The notes below the pieces were generated by a model that ran no database searches, was not told the DNA's origin, and was given only the letters and a program-made list of their open reading frames with translations. Positions 27,051-35,163 of a DNA stretch of 55,332 bases are shown here, one piece after another (position 1 is the stretch's first letter; every line of letters begins with the position of its first letter). A program made the position numbers and the translations under genes. The DNA comes from an uncultured Clostridia bacterium (GTDB taxonomy: Bacteria > Bacillota > Clostridia > TANB77 > CAG-508), in assembly GCA_904419495.1 (NCBI GenBank), contig CAJFRV010000008.1:1-55332 (forward strand), read 5' to 3'.

Positions 27051-27115
27051 GCAATTATAAAAATATTTTATAGCAATTCATATACTGAAAGCGTATAAAA
27101 TTAACAAAATATGGG

Positions 27116-27142
27116 AAAAAGTCAAAAATTTGACTTTTTTTT
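27116..27142 (+). terminator. Terminator overlapping the next promoter
   Basis: AAAAAGTCAAA and TTTGACTTTTTTTT form the stem and T run. The second arm also supplies the -35 box of the following promoter. Confidence 0.75.
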
Positions 27143-27158
27143 AGATTTATAGTATACT
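27130..27158 (+). promoter_or_regulatory. Promoter of the NlpC/P60 gene
   Basis: TTGACT and TATACT are separated by 17 bases. The -35 box lies inside the upstream terminator. Confidence 0.6.
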
Positions 27159-27211
27159 ATTTCGGTACTACTTTTTTGAAAATATAAAATATTTTAAGGA
27201 GAAGGATTACG

Positions 27212-28501
27212 ATGAAGAGTAAAATGAATATAAAAAGCATTTTTGTCATGGCTATTATATCATTAGCGAGCTTGCTTTTTATAAATATCAGTTTAGCAGC
27301 AAATACAGGAATTATAAATGTAGACGTTGCTAATTTAAGGAAGACAGCAGACGCTGAAAGTACAATCTTGGAGCAAATTTCTTTGAATCAAGAAGTTGAA
27401 ATATTGGGAGAAGAAGGTGACTGGTATCAAATTAAATACAATCAAATCACAGGATATGTAAATAAAGAACTAGTTACTGTAAATTCAAATCCTCAAACTA
27501 CAGAAGAAAATAATCAAGTAAATGAAAATAGTACAAATGAAAACAACGAAGAAAAACAAAATACAACAGAAGAAAATAATGTATCTACAGAAACTACACA
27601 AGAAATAACATTAGGTGAGTATAAAATTTCAGAAGATACAAAATTAAAATTGATCCCATCAATTAATGCAACAGACGTGATAGAATTGAAAACAGATGAG
27701 ACGGTTACTGTTACAGAAATTATAAATGGATGGGCATGTGTAGAAACACAAACAACAAGAGGATGGTTAAGAAAAGATAAATTAAAGAAGGATGAGCCAG
27801 TAAAAGAACAACCAGTAGAAGAACAACCAACTCAAGAAGTGCAAATCAAAACTAAATATATTAACTCTACAACAGTAAATGTAAGACAAGAAGCTAATAC
27901 AACTAGTTCAATAGTAACAACAGTACCAGTAAATACAGAAGTTCAAGTTTATAGTGAAGAAAATGGTTGGAGCAAAGTAAAAGTAAATAATGTAGAAGGA
28001 TATATTTCATCTTCATTATTATCAGATAATAAGCAAGAAACTTCGAGAGCTCAAAAAAGCACTAGAAAATCAAGTAGTACAAAGAATAAAACAAGTAAAA
28101 AAGCAACAAACACAACAGCAAATGTACCAGCATCAGGAAATGGTTCATCAATAGTTGCAACAGCTAGAAAATACTTAGGATATAAATATGTATATGGTGG
28201 TAGTTCGCCAAGTACAGGATTTGACTGTTCAGGATTTACATCTTATGTATTTAAACAACATGGAATTTCATTAAATAGAACGGCAGCAGGACAATATAGC
28301 AATGGAGTAGCAGTAAGTAGATCAAATTTACAACCGGGTGACTTGGTTATGTTTGGAAAATCTAGAATTAATCATGTTGCTATATATATTGGTGGAGGAC
28401 AAATTATCCATGCATCAACACCATCTACAGGTGTAAGAATAGACTCTTTAAGTACAGGATATTATAATAATAATTATGTAGGAGCAAGAAGAATTCTGTA
28501 A
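27212..28501 (+). CDS. Secreted SH3-domain NlpC/P60 endopeptidase
   Basis: This cell-wall hydrolase cuts peptide stems of peptidoglycan. A signal peptide (residues 1-29, ending SLAA) is followed by three SH3b-like modules, at about 35-85 (VNVDVANLRKTADAES), 130-190 and 210-270 (STTVNVRQEANTTSSIV). These are separated by Glu/Gln/Asn-rich and Lys/Ser-rich linkers. The C-terminal NlpC/P60 domain has the catalytic cysteine in FDCSGF, the histidine in INHVAIYIG and the final polar residue in IIHAS. It is probably exported for growth or cell separation. It has its own promoter. Confidence 0.93.
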   Translation: MKSKMNIKSIFVMAIISLASLLFINISLAANTGIINVDVANLRKTADAESTILEQISLNQEVEILGEEGDWYQIKYNQITGYVNKELVTVNSNPQTTEENNQVNENSTNENNEEKQNTTEENNVSTETTQEITLGEYKISEDTKLKLIPSINATDVIELKTDETVTVTEIINGWACVETQTTRGWLRKDKLKKDEPVKEQPVEEQPTQEVQIKTKYINSTTVNVRQEANTTSSIVTTVPVNTEVQVYSEENGWSKVKVNNVEGYISSSLLSDNKQETSRAQKSTRKSSSTKNKTSKKATNTTANVPASGNGSSIVATARKYLGYKYVYGGSSPSTGFDCSGFTSYVFKQHGISLNRTAAGQYSNGVAVSRSNLQPGDLVMFGKSRINHVAIYIGGGQIIHASTPSTGVRIDSLSTGYYNNNYVGARRIL

Positions 28502-28544
28502 TTTATATAGGAGGCGAAAGCATATCAAAAAAAGACCAATCGTT

Positions 28545-31080
28545 ATGATGGTTATAGGATATATAATAGGAATTATATGGGGGCTATACTTTGATTTTAG
28601 TATAGTCCTTTTATATACCTTAATAGTATTTCTATTTTGTCTAAGAAAATGTTTTAAGAAAAAAGTGTATAAAAAATTTCATCTATTATCAATATATCGA
28701 TATTTTCGATATATTAAATTAATTTTTACAAAGCAAGTTATTTTTCTAATTGTAATGGCTTCTATTATTTCAAACACCATTCTTATATTCCAAGAAAATC
28801 GTCATAAAAATCTATATCCTGAAGAAAATATAAATGTAGAAGGGATAATTGTTAGTAATCAAGAAGAGAGAGAATATAAAAATCGATACAAACTAAAAGT
28901 ACTAGCTGTAAATGATTCTGATACATATAAAGCTACTCAAATTTATATAGAAGTGAAAAAAGATATTAAACTTCAATATGGTGATAAAGTAGTGCTACAA
29001 GGAGAATTTTTAAAAGGAAGTGAACAAAGAAATACAGGAGGATTTGATTATCAGCTATATTTAAAATCAATAAATATATATGGTACTTTAAAAGTAGAAG
29101 ATTATCAAAAAATATCTTCAGATAATGTGAATGGAATTGATAAAAGTATTCATGCTATTAAAATAGCAGTTTCAGAAAACATAGAAAAAATATTAGAAGA
29201 AAGAGAAGGACAAATTGTAAAGGGATTAATCTTAGGAGATACCACAGACTTAGAAGAGGAGTTAAAAGAAAAATTTCAAATAGCAAATATTTCTCATGTT
29301 CTAGCAGTATCTGGCATGCATATTATTTATATCATAATAGGAATAGAAATTGTTTTTAAGAAATGGTTAGGAAAAAGATATGTAAAATATGTTATCATGA
29401 TGGGGTTGCTATTTTACATGAGTATAACAGGGTTTACTAGTTCTATTGTAAGAGCAGGGATTATGGGAATGATGAATCTAATTGCATTTTTAGTGTATAG
29501 AAAAAACGATATTTGGACATCTATTGCCATTTCATTAGGCATTATCTTAATACAAAATCCATATGCCATTACAGGTGTAGGATTACAATTATCATATTTA
29601 GGTACTATAGGAATTATCCTATTTCACAAAAATGTAAAACAATATTTTGATAATTTAAAATTTATCAAAAATAATATACGAATAAAAAGAAACAAACGAA
29701 TTTTCAAAATAATAGAAAATTTGAAGGACATTTTATCTGTTACACTTTCTGCACAACTCATGATTCTTCCTATTATGCTTTATCATTTTAATGTAATAGG
29801 AATATATTTCATCATAACCAATATTCTAGTTAGTATCATTATTGGACCAATTATGTTTTTATCTATTATTTTTATCTTTAGTTCATTTATTCATTTGAAA
29901 CTTTCACAGTTTATTTCTATTTTTTTATCATTTGGAATCAAAGTTTTAATACAAATTTCCGATTTAGCCAATTTACCTTTTTCAAAAATATATATAGGCA
30001 CACCAAGTATTCTACTTATTATCATCTATTACATAATAATTTTCACAAATAATCAAATATATATGATTTATAGTGCAAAATATTTAAATGGTACAAAAAG
30101 AAGAGTAAAAAATCTAATTGCACTTATGAAATATAAATTATACGAAAAAAAGAAAAAAATATGGAAAACATATCAAAAAATTTTAAAAGAAAAAAATATA
30201 AAATTATGTATTTTAAAAACATGTAAAATGATTATCTTGATAATCTTTTTAAGTGGAATTGGTCAATTTCAACAAAAGCTAAAAATTCATTTTTTAGATG
30301 TAGGACAAGGAGATTCTTGTTTTATCATAACACCAAATCACAAAACTATTTTAATTGATGGAGGAGGAAGCACATCAAGTTCATTTGATGTTGGAAAAGA
30401 TACCGTAATTCCATATTTATTGGATAAAGGATATACCAAAATAAATTATGTATTTATTTCTCATTTTGATCAAGATCATGTAGGAGGCATATTACCAGTA
30501 TTGGAGGAATTACATATAGGCCAAATATTTATTAGTCCACAAGTAGAAAAAAGTGAAAATTATGAAACATTTTTAGAATTGGTAAAACAAAAAGATTTAA
30601 AAGTACAAGAAGTTAAGGCAGGTGATAAAATTATAATAGAAGATATTACTTTCCAGATATTATGGCCAATAGAAAAACCAATAGAAGAAAATATGCTAAA
30701 TAATAATGCGATGGTTATGAAATTACAATATAAAAGTTTTAGTATGCTATTTACTGGTGATATAGAAGAAATTGCAGAGAAGAAAATTTTAAATTTATAC
30801 AAAGACAATGCAGACAAATTAAATACAACTGTATTAAAAGTAGCTCATCATGGCTCTAAAAGTTCTTCAACAGAAGAATTTTTAAAGGTAGTAAATAGTA
30901 AGGTAGCTATTATTGGTGTAGGAGAAAATAATATGTTTGGACATCCAAACAATGAAGTTTTAGAAAGATTGCAATCATTTCGGCATGCAAATTTTTAGAA
31001 CAGATCAAAATGGAGAGATTAGTATTGATGTCAATTGTAGAGGAAAGGCAAAAATAAGAAATTTTATAGATAGCAACTGA
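28545..31080 (+). CDS. comEC: ComEC/Rec2 competence protein, with an internal +1 frame change
   Basis: ComEC forms the inner-membrane channel for DNA uptake and also carries a metallo-beta-lactamase domain. The N-terminal OB-like part (IIVSNQEEREYKNRYKLKV), the Competence domain (LAVSGMHIIYIIIG) with many membrane segments, and the C-terminal hydrolase (FLDVGQGDSCFI, SHFDQDHVGG, LKVAHHGSKSSS) are all present. The frame breaks at CGG (30981-30983, codon 813 counted from 28545). Skipping the C gives LQSFGMQIFRTDQNGEISI and a stop at 31080, the normal family ending. The true start is probably 7 codons upstream at an ATC (28524), 9 bases after AGGAGG, giving IKKRPIVMMVIG. Confidence 0.88.
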
Positions 31081-31093
31081 ATTAAGACACATT

Positions 31094-31122
31094 TTGACTT
31101 TATGTAAATTATATGATATAAT
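31094..31122 (+). promoter_or_regulatory. Promoter of the HIT-like gene
   Basis: TTGACT and TATAAT are separated by 17 bases, between comEC and the next gene. Confidence 0.6.
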
Positions 31123-31180
31123 CGAAAACAATCGCAATTAGAAAATGATGTTTGACAAACTAAGAACAGGAGGAAATTAT

Positions 31181-32251
31181 ATGCTGAACAAAGAAAAACG
31201 AGTTCTGATTGTCAATGCTAAGATGGAGGATATAAGAAATTTATTTCGTTTTGAAGCCATCGAAGTGATAACAAGAGAGGAAGAAATCGAACCGACTTGG
31301 CTAAAGAATAAAACACCTCTAATGGTATCAAGTTGTGTAAATGAAGAGAGGATTCGGAAGTATCCAATTTTAACTGTTGACATTAATGTAGATAACTTCA
31401 ATCCAGACTTATTCATTGAATTTTGCCATAAAAATCAAATTGAGTCTGGAGAATATTTAACAAGAGAAAAGTTTAAAACATCTAAAGAAAGTTGTTTCCT
31501 TTGTAAGATTGCCAATTATAGAGGAATGAGAACACTAGCTGACTACAATCAAAATGTAGAAGAAATAAATGATATGATAATATACGAATCTGAAAACTTT
31601 TACATTAAGATTGAATATGGATGTTTAAAAAGAGGTATGGTTATGATATGCCCTAAATTTCATGTATTATCTGTGGCTAACATTCCAGATAAGCATATGG
31701 AGGAATATATGCAGGTGATGAGAGATATTGAATACCTGCTCAAAGGTATTTATGGAGAAGCACCTGTAATATTTTTTGAACACGGTTCTGCTAGTAATGG
31801 AATAGCAACACACAAAAGTTCTGTTGTTCATGCACATACACATGTTGCATGGGGTGTTCCATTTGAGAAAAAGTATCTGGATATGGTATGTTTAAAACCT
31901 GCAAGAGATATTAGAGACTTTAAAGATAGGAAATATATGTCTTATCAGGAAGGAACAGATGGACAACTTTTAGTAGTAGCAGACTCACAGGTGTATATCC
32001 AAAGACAGTATCCTCGTCAAGTAATCGGAGATATGCTGGGAATTGAGCCAGAACGAACAAACTGGCGTGATGAACCTTTTATGGAGAATATGGTAGAAAC
32101 ATTTGAAGATTTTTATCAATTCTTTATAAAAAACAAAACTCGGTTGCCGAAAAGGATTCTTCAAGCTACACAAGGTTTTATTGAAGGATATGAGAAACGA
32201 AGAAATATGCATCCTCGTATCGAAGTCAAACAGACGAAGACCCAGTTATAG
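31181..32251 (+). CDS. HIT-like (histidine triad) protein, DUF4931-type
   Basis: This 356-residue protein has a roughly 100-residue N-terminal extension followed by a histidine-triad-like domain. A cysteine pair (SCFLCKI), as seen before the domain in many HIT proteins, and the active-site HAHTHV are clear. HIT enzymes act on nucleotides with phosphate linkages. A helical C-terminal extension follows. The start at 31181 follows ACAGGAGG, and the track's start at 31145 has no support. Codon use stands out: CGT, CGA and two in-frame CGG arginines, more CTG, ATC and CCG than the neighbours. It has its own promoter and terminator, which suggests transfer. Confidence 0.65.
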   Translation: MLNKEKRVLIVNAKMEDIRNLFRFEAIEVITREEEIEPTWLKNKTPLMVSSCVNEERIRKYPILTVDINVDNFNPDLFIEFCHKNQIESGEYLTREKFKTSKESCFLCKIANYRGMRTLADYNQNVEEINDMIIYESENFYIKIEYGCLKRGMVMICPKFHVLSVANIPDKHMEEYMQVMRDIEYLLKGIYGEAPVIFFEHGSASNGIATHKSSVVHAHTHVAWGVPFEKKYLDMVCLKPARDIRDFKDRKYMSYQEGTDGQLLVVADSQVYIQRQYPRQVIGDMLGIEPERTNWRDEPFMENMVETFEDFYQFFIKNKTRLPKRILQATQGFIEGYEKRRNMHPRIEVKQTKTQL

Positions 32252-32268
32252 GGTCTTCGTCTGTTTAA
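32228..32268 (+). terminator. Terminator overlapping the stop codon
   Basis: AAACAGACGAAGACCC and GGGTCTTCGTCTGTTT form a 16-bp stem. The TAG stop of the HIT-like gene lies at the edge of the loop, so the first arm is coding sequence. Confidence 0.9.
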
Positions 32269-32358
32269 TAAAGATAATGTGAATTATACAAAAGTATTGA
32301 ATTTTAACATATATTTCAATATAATAAAAAAGAAATATGAAAAAGGAAGGAAATGATT

Positions 32359-33519
32359 ATGGAATATAAAAATATTGTACTACCTAATTATGAGCATAGT
32401 ATACTAAATACAATTACTTCTATTTTAAAATATTATCATGTAGAGACAAATCATAAATCATCTGAAAAAATAGATCAATTATTGTATAAAAGAGAATATA
32501 AAAATGTTATATTATTGATACTAGATGGGTTAGGAGAACATATTTTAAATAAAATTTCTTCAGAAGGATATTTAAATCAGAATAAAATAGATTGTGTTAC
32601 GTCTGTTTATCCATCAACAACAACAGCAGCACTTACTACATATTATTCTGGACGTCCGCCATATGAAACAGGTTGGATAGCGTGGTCTCAGTATTTTAAA
32701 GAATATGGAAGAGCAATTGATATGTTTTCACATAATGAATCTTATATGAGAGAGCCATTAAAGAAACCATTAATGGATGTGTTTAAAACAATAGTAAATT
32801 ATGAAACAGTTTTTGATAAAATTGAAAAAGCATCTAGTGATGTTAAAGCATATGAAATAGAACCAGAATATGCGGAAAGAAGAGCAAAACGTGCTATAAA
32901 AGCAAATAATATAGATGAGTTAATCATGAACATAAATGATTTATGTTTAATGCCTAGTAAAAAGTTTATTTTTGCATATTCAGATAACCCTGATGGATTA
33001 TTGCATGATTTTGGAACAACCTCAGAAGAGGTTGAAACATTTGTTAAAGAAACCGAAAAAAAGATAGAAAAAATGGTAAAAGATTTTGATGAAGATACGA
33101 TTTTAATTATATCTGCTGATCATGGACACAAAGATATAGAAAAAGCATATAAGTTACTAGATTATCCAGAAATTCAAGAATGTCTCATTATGCCTGCTTC
33201 ATTGGAATCTAGAATCTTAGCATTTTGGGTTAAGGAGGATATGAAAGAAATATTTGTTCAAAGATTTAATAAAGCATTTGGAAAAGAATTTTGGTTAATG
33301 ACAAAAGAAACTTTTTTAGATAAATATCATTTTTTAGGATATGGAAATAAACATAAAAAAATAGATGATTTTATAGGAAATTACATAGCTCTATCAGTTG
33401 GAGGAAGTAGTATACAACTTGGAACATTTTTAACAGAAGGAAAGCCAATAAAAAAATCAACACATTGTGGTTTAACCAAAGAAGAAATGGAAGTACCAGT
33501 AATAGTTATCACAAAATAA
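32359..33519 (+). CDS. Type I phosphodiesterase / nucleotide pyrophosphatase family protein
   Basis: This alkaline-phosphatase-superfamily hydrolase has about 386 residues and no signal peptide. The metal-binding start ILLILDGLGE, the nucleophile region VYPSTTTAALTTYYSG (a threonine), the ISADHGHKD metal motif and a late histidine (KKSTHCGLT) follow the family order. Family members split phosphodiesters or pyrophosphates, but the substrate is not evident. The second ATG (32359) is preferred because AAGGAAGG lies 8 bases before it. A long hairpin follows the gene. Confidence 0.8.
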   Translation: MEYKNIVLPNYEHSILNTITSILKYYHVETNHKSSEKIDQLLYKREYKNVILLILDGLGEHILNKISSEGYLNQNKIDCVTSVYPSTTTAALTTYYSGRPPYETGWIAWSQYFKEYGRAIDMFSHNESYMREPLKKPLMDVFKTIVNYETVFDKIEKASSDVKAYEIEPEYAERRAKRAIKANNIDELIMNINDLCLMPSKKFIFAYSDNPDGLLHDFGTTSEEVETFVKETEKKIEKMVKDFDEDTILIISADHGHKDIEKAYKLLDYPEIQECLIMPASLESRILAFWVKEDMKEIFVQRFNKAFGKEFWLMTKETFLDKYHFLGYGNKHKKIDDFIGNYIALSVGGSSIQLGTFLTEGKPIKKSTHCGLTKEEMEVPVIVITK

Positions 33520-33528
33520 AAAAATATA

Positions 33529-33570
33529 AATTAATAAAACTATGACATTGTTCATAGTTTTATTAATTTG
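33529..33570 (+). terminator. Long hairpin after the phosphodiesterase gene
   Basis: AATTAATAAAACTATG and CATAGTTTTATTAATT pair perfectly over 16 bases around an 8-base loop. It probably terminates transcription. Confidence 0.6.
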
Positions 33571-33656
33571 GTTGTAACTAAACAGAAAAGAATAGAATTA
33601 TGAATAAATAAGTAAAAAAGGTAAATACTACTAAAAAAGTATAATGGAGGTAAAAA

Positions 33657-34262
33657 ATGAGAAAAAGTATAATAATTTTAGCCATTTTAGTATTATTTAT
33701 CTTAGGAACAATAATTGGTGTTATTGCAATAAAAAATTTTTCAGGGGAAGAAGAAAAAGAGAAAGTAGCTGAACAAAATCAAGAAGAAATTTATGATGAA
33801 TGTACAGATGAATATGAAGAAATGGTACAAAGTAATACATTGGTCCAAGAGACAAGTTCAGAAGGTGAAAAAATATCACCTAATTGTTCTATCGTATTTA
33901 AAAGACATTACAATGATTGTGGACATACTATTGAACAATATGCAAGTATTCCAACTGAGTTAGTAAATAAAACACAAGAAGATTTACAACAACAATATGA
34001 AGGATGGACAATTGAACAATTTTCACGAAATCAAATTGTTTTATACAGAGATTTTGATAGTGAATGTGGAGAGCATTATATTCTAAAAGAAAAAGATGGA
34101 AAGGTAGCAGTATATTTAAAAACAGGAGATACAGAAGAATTGATAGAGGAAACAGATATAGCAACAGAATTTCTAACAGAAACAGATAGAATTGAATTAC
34201 AAAATGGGATTCAAGCAAATGGGAGAGCGGAATTAAATCAGCTAATAGAAGATTATGAATAA
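33657..34262 (+). CDS. BofC C-terminal domain protein
   Basis: This membrane-anchored protein of 201 residues has a hydrophobic segment at residues 5-27. The C-terminal region (QIVLYRDFDSECGEHYILKEKDGKVAVY, then TDRIELQNGIQANGRAELNQLIEDYE) matches what I know of the BofC C-terminal domain of spore formers. In Bacillus, BofC sits in the intermembrane space of the forespore and restrains the SpoIVB checkpoint protease. The BofC N-terminal domain seems replaced by a different cysteine-containing segment. The stop is followed 3 bases later by a palindromic element. Confidence 0.7.
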   Translation: MRKSIIILAILVLFILGTIIGVIAIKNFSGEEEKEKVAEQNQEEIYDECTDEYEEMVQSNTLVQETSSEGEKISPNCSIVFKRHYNDCGHTIEQYASIPTELVNKTQEDLQQQYEGWTIEQFSRNQIVLYRDFDSECGEHYILKEKDGKVAVYLKTGDTEELIEETDIATEFLTETDRIELQNGIQANGRAELNQLIEDYE

Positions 34263-34265
34263 AAT

Positions 34266-34560
34266 TGTCCAGTTGGGGACGTTTCTTTTTGAGACATTTT
34301 TATGTAAAGTTGCAGACATAAAAATACTATATAATAAAAATTTATTACATTCCTCGGCTAACATTACATCATAAAGAAAAATTAAATGTATCTAATAGGC
34401 ACCTCTCAAAACAAAGTTTGAGATTCTCCTATTAGATACATTAATTTTTTCTAATATGATTTCATTCACATTCGTCATTTCATAAATTTTTATTATATAG
34501 TATTTTTTATTACTAAATTATATTTTAAATGTCCCAAATAGAAACGTCCCCAACTGGACA
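34266..34560. mobile_element. 295-bp MITE-like palindromic element, copy 1
   Basis: It is bounded by inverted ends TGTCCAGTTGGGGACGTTTC. Inside are a second inverted pair (TACTATATAATAAAAATTTAT) and a central hairpin (TAATAGG ... CCTATTA). The whole element can fold on itself. A second copy of exactly the same length lies at 39240-39534. No coding capacity is visible. It starts 3 bases after one stop codon and ends directly at the pgsA stop, so it probably serves as a two-way terminator. No clear target-site duplication is seen. Confidence 0.8.
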
Positions 34561-35154
34561 TTATTTTTTTCTTTTCTCTTTTTTATCAATTGTAACTTCT
34601 TTATTTAAATCTTGCTTATCAATAAATCCTTTTCTATATACATCTTTAATATACATAATTAAAGAAAAGATAGTAGCAAATAAGGCTAAATAAAATAACC
34701 ATAAATCCAGATTTGACCATATAGATGGTAAATCAAATTGATTAATTAATAATGAAAATACAATTGCAAGATAGAAAAGAACGGTAGCCAATTTTCCATA
34801 CCATTTACTATATACAACAACATCTTTACCATAAAGAAAAGAAGCACCTGCAATCATGATTAATTCTTTTAATAATACAATTGCTAATATCCAAATTGGA
34901 ATAATATGGATTAGCGTTAAGGATGCAATAGTTGCTATTTGCGTTAATTTATCTGCCAAAGGATCCATTAATTTTCCAAAGTTGGATATTAAATTAAACT
35001 TTCTTGCAATACATCCGTCAGCAATATCAGTTATTCCAGATACTGTGAAAAATATAAAGGCAAGTATGTAATTTCCATTAAAAATACTTACAACAATAAA
35101 AGGTATTAATAAAAATCGAATAATGGTTAGTGCGTTTGGTACATGTTTTAACAT
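34561..35154 (-). CDS. pgsA: CDP-diacylglycerol-glycerol-3-phosphate 3-phosphatidyltransferase
   Basis: PgsA makes phosphatidylglycerophosphate, the precursor of phosphatidylglycerol, in the membrane. The CDP-alcohol phosphotransferase signature (DG-x2-AR-x8-G-x3-D-x3-D) is complete in DGCIARKFNLISNFGKLMDPLAD. Four to five hydrophobic segments are visible, and the tail is very basic. It is 9 bases downstream of the ClpE-like gene on the same strand, so the two are probably co-transcribed. Confidence 0.93.
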   Translation of the reverse strand: MLKHVPNALTIIRFLLIPFIVVSIFNGNYILAFIFFTVSGITDIADGCIARKFNLISNFGKLMDPLADKLTQIATIASLTLIHIIPIWILAIVLLKELIMIAGASFLYGKDVVVYSKWYGKLATVLFYLAIVFSLLINQFDLPSIWSNLDLWLFYLALFATIFSLIMYIKDVYRKGFIDKQDLNKEVTIDKKEKRKK

Positions 35155-35163
35155 AAAAATCTC

